A DNA stretch of 64,000 nucleotides, from contig NZ_JAPDPI010000014.1 of the NCBI RefSeq assembly GCF_026013615.1, positions 1-64,000 of the forward strand, given 5' to 3'. Under the pieces are notes generated by a model. That model did no database searches and was not told the DNA's origin. It saw only the letters and a list, made by a program, of their open reading frames with translations. Origin of the DNA: Plebeiibacterium marinum. GTDB lineage: Bacteria > Bacteroidota > Bacteroidia > Bacteroidales > Marinilabiliaceae. Positions within the stretch are counted from its first letter, which is position 1, and every line of letters begins with the position of its first letter. This document shows, one piece after another, positions 60,119-64,000 of this stretch. The translations under genes and the position numbers were made by a program.

Positions 60119-60499
60119 ATGAAAAAAGTAATCAGCACCCCCAATGCACCAGCAGCTATAGGTCCATATAGCCAGGCAATAGAAGCAAACGGAATGCTAT
60201 TCATATCAGGACAAATTCCCATTAATCCGGAAACCGGAAATATTGTAGAAGGTGGAATAATTGAACAAACAGAGCAGGTAATGAAAAACATTGAGGCCAT
60301 ACTTTCTGAAGCTGGCTACTCTTTTTGCGACGTTATTAAATCAACTTGCTTGCTTTCGGATATGGCAAACTTTAAGGAGATGAATGAAGTGTATGGGAAG
60401 TGTTATACAGAAAACCCGCCTGCCAGAGCTGCCTTTGCAGTGAAAGAACTTCCCCTGGGCGTTTTAGTAGAAATTGAAACAATTGCAGTTAAACAGTAA
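60119..60499 (+). CDS. ridA: RidA family enamine/imine deaminase
   Basis: 126 residues, the full family length: NAPAAIGPYSQAIEANGMLF, ISGQIPINPETG, NIEAILSEAG and PPARAAFAVKELPLGVLVEI, with the catalytic Arg in PPARAAF. It hydrolyses reactive enamines and imines from PLP enzymes such as threonine dehydratase. Followed by a strong terminator. Confidence 0.95.
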   Translation: MKKVISTPNAPAAIGPYSQAIEANGMLFISGQIPINPETGNIVEGGIIEQTEQVMKNIEAILSEAGYSFCDVIKSTCLLSDMANFKEMNEVYGKCYTENPPARAAFAVKELPLGVLVEIETIAVKQ

Positions 60500-60522
60500 A
60501 TTTTAACGCATTATAAAACCAG

Positions 60523-60551
60523 GCCAACCTACATCGGGTTGGCTTTTTTTT
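60523..60551 (+). terminator. Terminator after ridA
   Basis: Perfect 7-bp stem GCCAACC (60523-60529) / GGTTGGC (60537-60543) followed by eight T (60544-60551). Confidence 0.9.
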
Positions 60552-60584
60552 GCACCTTAACTACAAAACAAAGTATCAACCAAA

Positions 60585-62363
60585 CTACAAATACATGTAA
60601 TTTAAGATAACAACAGTAACCACCATGTAAATAATAGTCAATGGCCATCCAATCCTAAAAAAATCTTTAAAAGTATAACCCCCTGGCCCATATACCATCA
60701 AGTTCGTTTGATAACCTATAGGGGTAAGAAAATTAGCGGCTGCAGCAAAAGAAACCACCAATGCGAAGGGCAACGGATTAAGTTCTAAAGCATGTGCTGC
60801 AGTAAGCGATATAGGAAAGATTATTGCAACAGCAGCCTTATTAGTAATATATGCAGCCAAAACAGTTGTAATTAAATATATACCGGCTAAAACAGCTATT
60901 TTCCCAAATGGGAATAATATGGATATCATAAAGTCGGCAATCATATCAGCAACACCTGTTTTTATCATGGCCGTTCCCAATGCCAGCGACAAAGCAATAA
61001 TAACAGCCAGATTATAATCAATGTTTTTAGGTAAATCCTTGGCACTAACAACACCCAGTATATTGATTACCACCAGCACAACCAACAATCCCATAAACAA
61101 CGGAATTAAATTCAGGGCCGAAAGAAAAATTGCCAATAAGGTTCCTCCAAACAAGGTCCAGACTTTATATCGCTCAGGCTTCCTAACTTCTTTAACTTTT
61201 GAAATTACATAAAAATCCAGATCATCCTGCAAACGCGAATTAAAATCATCACCCGCCAATATCAGGATAACATCACCTGCTTTTAACTTTAACTCCTCAA
61301 GCTTTCCGGTAATCCTTTCTCCATTACGATGTATTGCCAAAAGAACAGAATCATATTTTGCCCTAAACTTAACATCTTTAACCATTTTAGATATTAAACT
61401 ACTATTGTGGGATATAACGATTTCAACGACATCTGCCCTTTTCAACTTGCTCATCATTCCAACCGTAGGTAGTGTAAGGTTACTACCATCCGAAAGCAAG
61501 TTGGCAATATCTTCACTCTCCCCTGCAAACCGCAACAAATCACCACACTCCAGCACAAAGTCTTTGTCAAATACCTGAAAAGTATATTTTTTTCTGACAA
61601 CTTCGGCTAAAAACAGCCCTTTTGAATTCCCCAAACCAGACTCTTCAATAGTTTTCCCGGCCAATTTGGAGCTTTTATGAACTTTTGCCTCTACAACATA
61701 TTTACGCTCTGAGCCGGAAATTTCCTTTGACAAAATATTTCGTTCCGGCAACAGTCTGTTTCCAAAAAAGAAAAGGTATAAAAACCCGATAATCAACATA
61801 GGAAAACCTACCCAAAAGAAATCGAACATACGGATAGGTTCCATATCCGGAAATATGGTTTGATCAACAACCATACCATTAACGATAAGGTTGGTAGAAG
61901 TTCCTATAAGTGTAACACAGCCCCCTAAAATTGCTGCATACGACAAGGGCAATAGCAATTTAGATGGAGAAATATTATTCCGTTTACACCAGTTATGCAC
62001 ATAGGGCATCATTACGGCTACTAAAGGTGTGTTATTTAAAAACGCAGAAAACCCACCAATCCATAGCATAATTCGGGAAAGAAAACCCCGGTACCCACTT
62101 TGCCTGGGAAAAATACGACTGAAAAATATTTCGATGACAGATATCTGCCTGATAGCATCACCCAACAACAGGAGCATAATAATTACAGCAAGTTGCTCAT
62201 TTGCAAAACCAGCCAATAGTTCTTTAGGAGTTAGCACCCCAAAAAAACCCAACACCATAGTTGCCACAAAAAAAGTAAAAGCCGCTCCCAATATTTCTTT
62301 GTACAAAGAAACCAATATAAAGGCCAATACAACAAATACAATTATTACATCAAAATGCTCCAT
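60585..62363 (-). CDS. SLC13/DASS-type transporter with two TrkA-C domains
   Basis: 592 residues. About ten membrane helices in two halves (start to about 200, and 405-592) with the paired family motifs FSAFLNNTPLVAVMMPYVHN, GTSTNLIVN, and in the second half YITNKAAVAIIFPIS and LTPIGYQTNLMVYGPGG. Between them two cytosolic TrkA_C (RCK_C) domains (about 215-290 and 310-390) bind a regulatory ligand. The family moves dicarboxylates, sulfate or phosphate, usually with Na+; this two-RCK form is often annotated as a sulfate or anion permease, but the substrate is not evident. Confidence 0.9.
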   Translation of the reverse strand: MEHFDVIIVFVVLAFILVSLYKEILGAAFTFFVATMVLGFFGVLTPKELLAGFANEQLAVIIMLLLLGDAIRQISVIEIFFSRIFPRQSGYRGFLSRIMLWIGGFSAFLNNTPLVAVMMPYVHNWCKRNNISPSKLLLPLSYAAILGGCVTLIGTSTNLIVNGMVVDQTIFPDMEPIRMFDFFWVGFPMLIIGFLYLFFFGNRLLPERNILSKEISGSERKYVVEAKVHKSSKLAGKTIEESGLGNSKGLFLAEVVRKKYTFQVFDKDFVLECGDLLRFAGESEDIANLLSDGSNLTLPTVGMMSKLKRADVVEIVISHNSSLISKMVKDVKFRAKYDSVLLAIHRNGERITGKLEELKLKAGDVILILAGDDFNSRLQDDLDFYVISKVKEVRKPERYKVWTLFGGTLLAIFLSALNLIPLFMGLLVVLVVINILGVVSAKDLPKNIDYNLAVIIALSLALGTAMIKTGVADMIADFMISILFPFGKIAVLAGIYLITTVLAAYITNKAAVAIIFPISLTAAHALELNPLPFALVVSFAAAANFLTPIGYQTNLMVYGPGGYTFKDFFRIGWPLTIIYMVVTVVILNYMYL

Positions 62364-62518
62364 CCTTAAATTTCGGGGATTTTATTTCAACAAACAAAAA
62401 TATAAAAATCCTCTATATTAAATCACCTTGCCCGAATGATTCGGGAATAATAACGAATAAAATGTTGTTTTGTAACTTTTATATAAACTATAATACCATC
62501 TCTTTTATCAGATATAAA

Positions 62519-62549
62519 AAAGGCATCCCAACAAATCCGGGACGCCTTT
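62519..62549 (-). terminator. Second hairpin downstream of the Oar-like gene
   Basis: AAAGGC-a-TCCC (62519-62529) pairs with GGGA-c-GCCTTT (62539-62549), T run on both sides. It lies between two minus-strand genes. Confidence 0.65.
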
Positions 62550-62608
62550 AAATAAAATATTATAAATACAATCTATTTTGCAATCAGAGAACCTTCTGCA
62601 AAAGAAAA

Positions 62609-62631
62609 AAGGGCAAGTATAAGCTGCCCTT
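62609..62631 (-). terminator. Terminator after the Oar-like receptor gene
   Basis: Perfect 7-bp stem AAGGGCA (62609-62615) / TGCCCTT (62625-62631) followed on the minus strand by a T run, 20 bases past the stop. Confidence 0.8.
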
Positions 62632-62651
62632 CATATAAAAAACTATATAAA

Positions 62652-64000
62652 TCAAAAGATATATCTCACTCCAATTTGAGCTTGCCAACGAGAACTTTTA
62701 AATCCAGAATCATCAATTCCATAAGTTTTATTACCATTCTTATTATAATAAGAATAAGTTGGAGTTGTGCCATCAGCTTGATATCCTTGAAATTTCAATA
62801 CCTGGTACACTCCATAATCACCTATAGAATAATGCATTCTTCCCCAATCTTTATTTAGCATATTAGTAAAATTAAAGACATCAAAAGTTATCTGAATTTT
62901 ATTTTCACGATTTGCAGCAACTTTAAATCTAAACTCCTGCATAAATTTTAAATCCAAAGTATGTTCAAATGGCATACGTTGAGAGTTACGATCTACTATT
63001 TCACCTCGATGTTCATCTAAGTATTTATGATCATTAATAAAAGAGTTTAAATCATTCCACTGCGCCTGAGCGGTGTAGTCTCCATCATCTACCAAAACAA
63101 TATCATTTTGATCTTCTGGAACATACATTAAAGTTAAGTTTTTACCATCAACTTCACCTCCTGCAGGCCCAGCGTATCTGCTAACACCATTATTGTATCC
63201 AAACGAATATCTACTACCCGATTGTCCGTTATAAAATAATGTAATGGTTGAATTTGTAAAGGAACAATAATCAAATTTATAAGATACATTTGCCATAATA
63301 CGATGTCCTAAATCATAAGCTGAGTATCCTAATTTTAAATTATTGCGACCGTTTTGGTTTGGAACACGCCATTGCGATGAGTTTTGAGATGATTGTCCAT
63401 CATTCATTGCCTTAGCAATACCGTAGTTATAACCTACACTAGCAAACAAGCCATTATTCCATTTTTTATCAAACATTGTGGAAAAGTTAAAACTATGACC
63501 TTTACTAGTATTATAGCCTAAATAAATTCCAGTGTACTTTCCTTCTGCACCAGAATTATTATTAACATCATTCTGGATGTTTTCCCAGATAATCCTGTCA
63601 TCACCAGTTCCTGTAAGCTTTTTGCCACTATTATTAACCAACAAATTTTGATATGCTACATTATTAACATTCTTTGTATATGTTATATCAAAAGTACTAT
63701 TGATACCATAAGGCAATTTTTTATCCAAAGCCAAATTAGCTCTAAACACTTGAGGCATTTTAAAATCTTCTGCAAAGATGTCTATTTGTCCAGATGGGGC
63801 TCCTTCAATTTTTGGCTGATTATTCCACTTACCACTAAAAGAATAAGCTTGAGAATAATCTGAAATACCACCAATGGTCATTCCGTTATTATTATACGAT
63901 CCTCCAGGCCATACATAAGGTATGCGACTGGTAAATAAACCAGCACCCCCTCGAACCTGCATAGTTTTGTCTCCATTAACATCCCAGTTAAAACCAACAC
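62652..64000 (-). CDS. Oar-like TonB-dependent receptor, C-terminal part (cut by window edge)
   Basis: The frame stays open from the right window edge (VGFNWDVNGDKT precedes MQVRGGAGLFTSRIPYVWPG) to the stop at 62652, about 449 residues. GGAGLFTSRIPYVW, VPQVFRANLALDKKLPYG-like steps, YKFDYCSFTNSTITLFYNG-QSGSRYSF and the ending WQAQIGVRYIF are typical of the barrel of large Oar/OmpA-like TonB-dependent receptors of Bacteroidota. The plug and signal lie outside the window. The substrate is unknown; nothing in the visible part says more. Confidence 0.85.
   Translation of the reverse strand, partial: VGFNWDVNGDKTMQVRGGAGLFTSRIPYVWPGGSYNNNGMTIGGISDYSQAYSFSGKWNNQPKIEGAPSGQIDIFAEDFKMPQVFRANLALDKKLPYGINSTFDITYTKNVNNVAYQNLLVNNSGKKLTGTGDDRIIWENIQNDVNNNSGAEGKYTGIYLGYNTSKGHSFNFSTMFDKKWNNGLFASVGYNYGIAKAMNDGQSSQNSSQWRVPNQNGRNNLKLGYSAYDLGHRIMANVSYKFDYCSFTNSTITLFYNGQSGSRYSFGYNNGVSRYAGPAGGEVDGKNLTLMYVPEDQNDIVLVDDGDYTAQAQWNDLNSFINDHKYLDEHRGEIVDRNSQRMPFEHTLDLKFMQEFRFKVAANRENKIQITFDVFNFTNMLNKDWGRMHYSIGDYGVYQVLKFQGYQADGTTPTYSYYNKNGNKTYGIDDSGFKSSRWQAQIGVRYIF

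Overview
The window reads as a Bacteroidota chromosome, most likely a free-living carbohydrate degrader of the Bacteroidales/Marinilabiliales type. The basis is three SusC/SusD pairs, lipoprotein glycoside hydrolases, a hybrid two-component regulator, a FecR/ECF-sigma pair, TAnnTTTG-type -7 boxes, few Shine-Dalgarno sequences and low G+C. Genus cannot be told from the sequence alone. || Layout. (1) 139-7389, minus: SusC-SusD-GH92 locus, an alpha-mannoside-type polysaccharide utilisation locus (PUL) with a divergent GH92. (2) 7390-10848: gene-poor stretch with degenerate repeats and short hairpins, a CarboxypepD_reg-thioredoxin-beta-barrel fusion (8604) and an orphan DUF2442 gene. (3) 10849-17383, minus: GH29 and GH95 fucosidase-type enzymes plus a lipoprotein metallophosphoesterase. 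(4) 17805-19480: Fic protein and decayed fragments (GNAT, FtsX permease, a possible group II intron relic). (5) 19558-29093, minus: ECF sigma - FecR - STN-type SusC - SusD - GH32, a trans-envelope-regulated fructan PUL whose GH32 is clearly richer in G+C than its neighbours. (6) 30212-47676: beta-galactan-type PUL with surface glycan-binding protein, SusC, SusD, GH30, GH5 and GH2 on the minus strand, and a divergent HTCS regulator whose histidine-kinase phosphoacceptor His is an Asn. (7) 47753-51783, minus: LacI - KduI - KduD - DUF4861, intracellular unsaturated-uronate catabolism under a long palindromic operator candidate. (8) 52177-64000: mostly household genes (carbonic anhydrase, DUF3078 protein, MscS, GntR regulator, amidase, LptD, RidA, SLC13-type transporter) and the 3' part of an Oar-like TonB-dependent receptor cut by the window edge. 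|| How they fit: surface binding proteins and SusCD pairs import oligosaccharides cut by lipoprotein hydrolases; each PUL has its own regulatory style (HTCS, ECF/FecR, or none visible), and the kdu genes would take up 4,5-unsaturated uronates made by lyases that are not encoded here. || Non-coding DNA is unusually rich. There is a miniature inverted-repeat element family in gaps of the PULs (33493, 36734, right end at 130, left end at 7741), a 130-bp repeat pair 22 kb apart (29996, 52018), a family of short hairpins (10500-10855 and 29346-29424), a large fold-back (33724-33872) and a 22-bp tandem repeat (29666).
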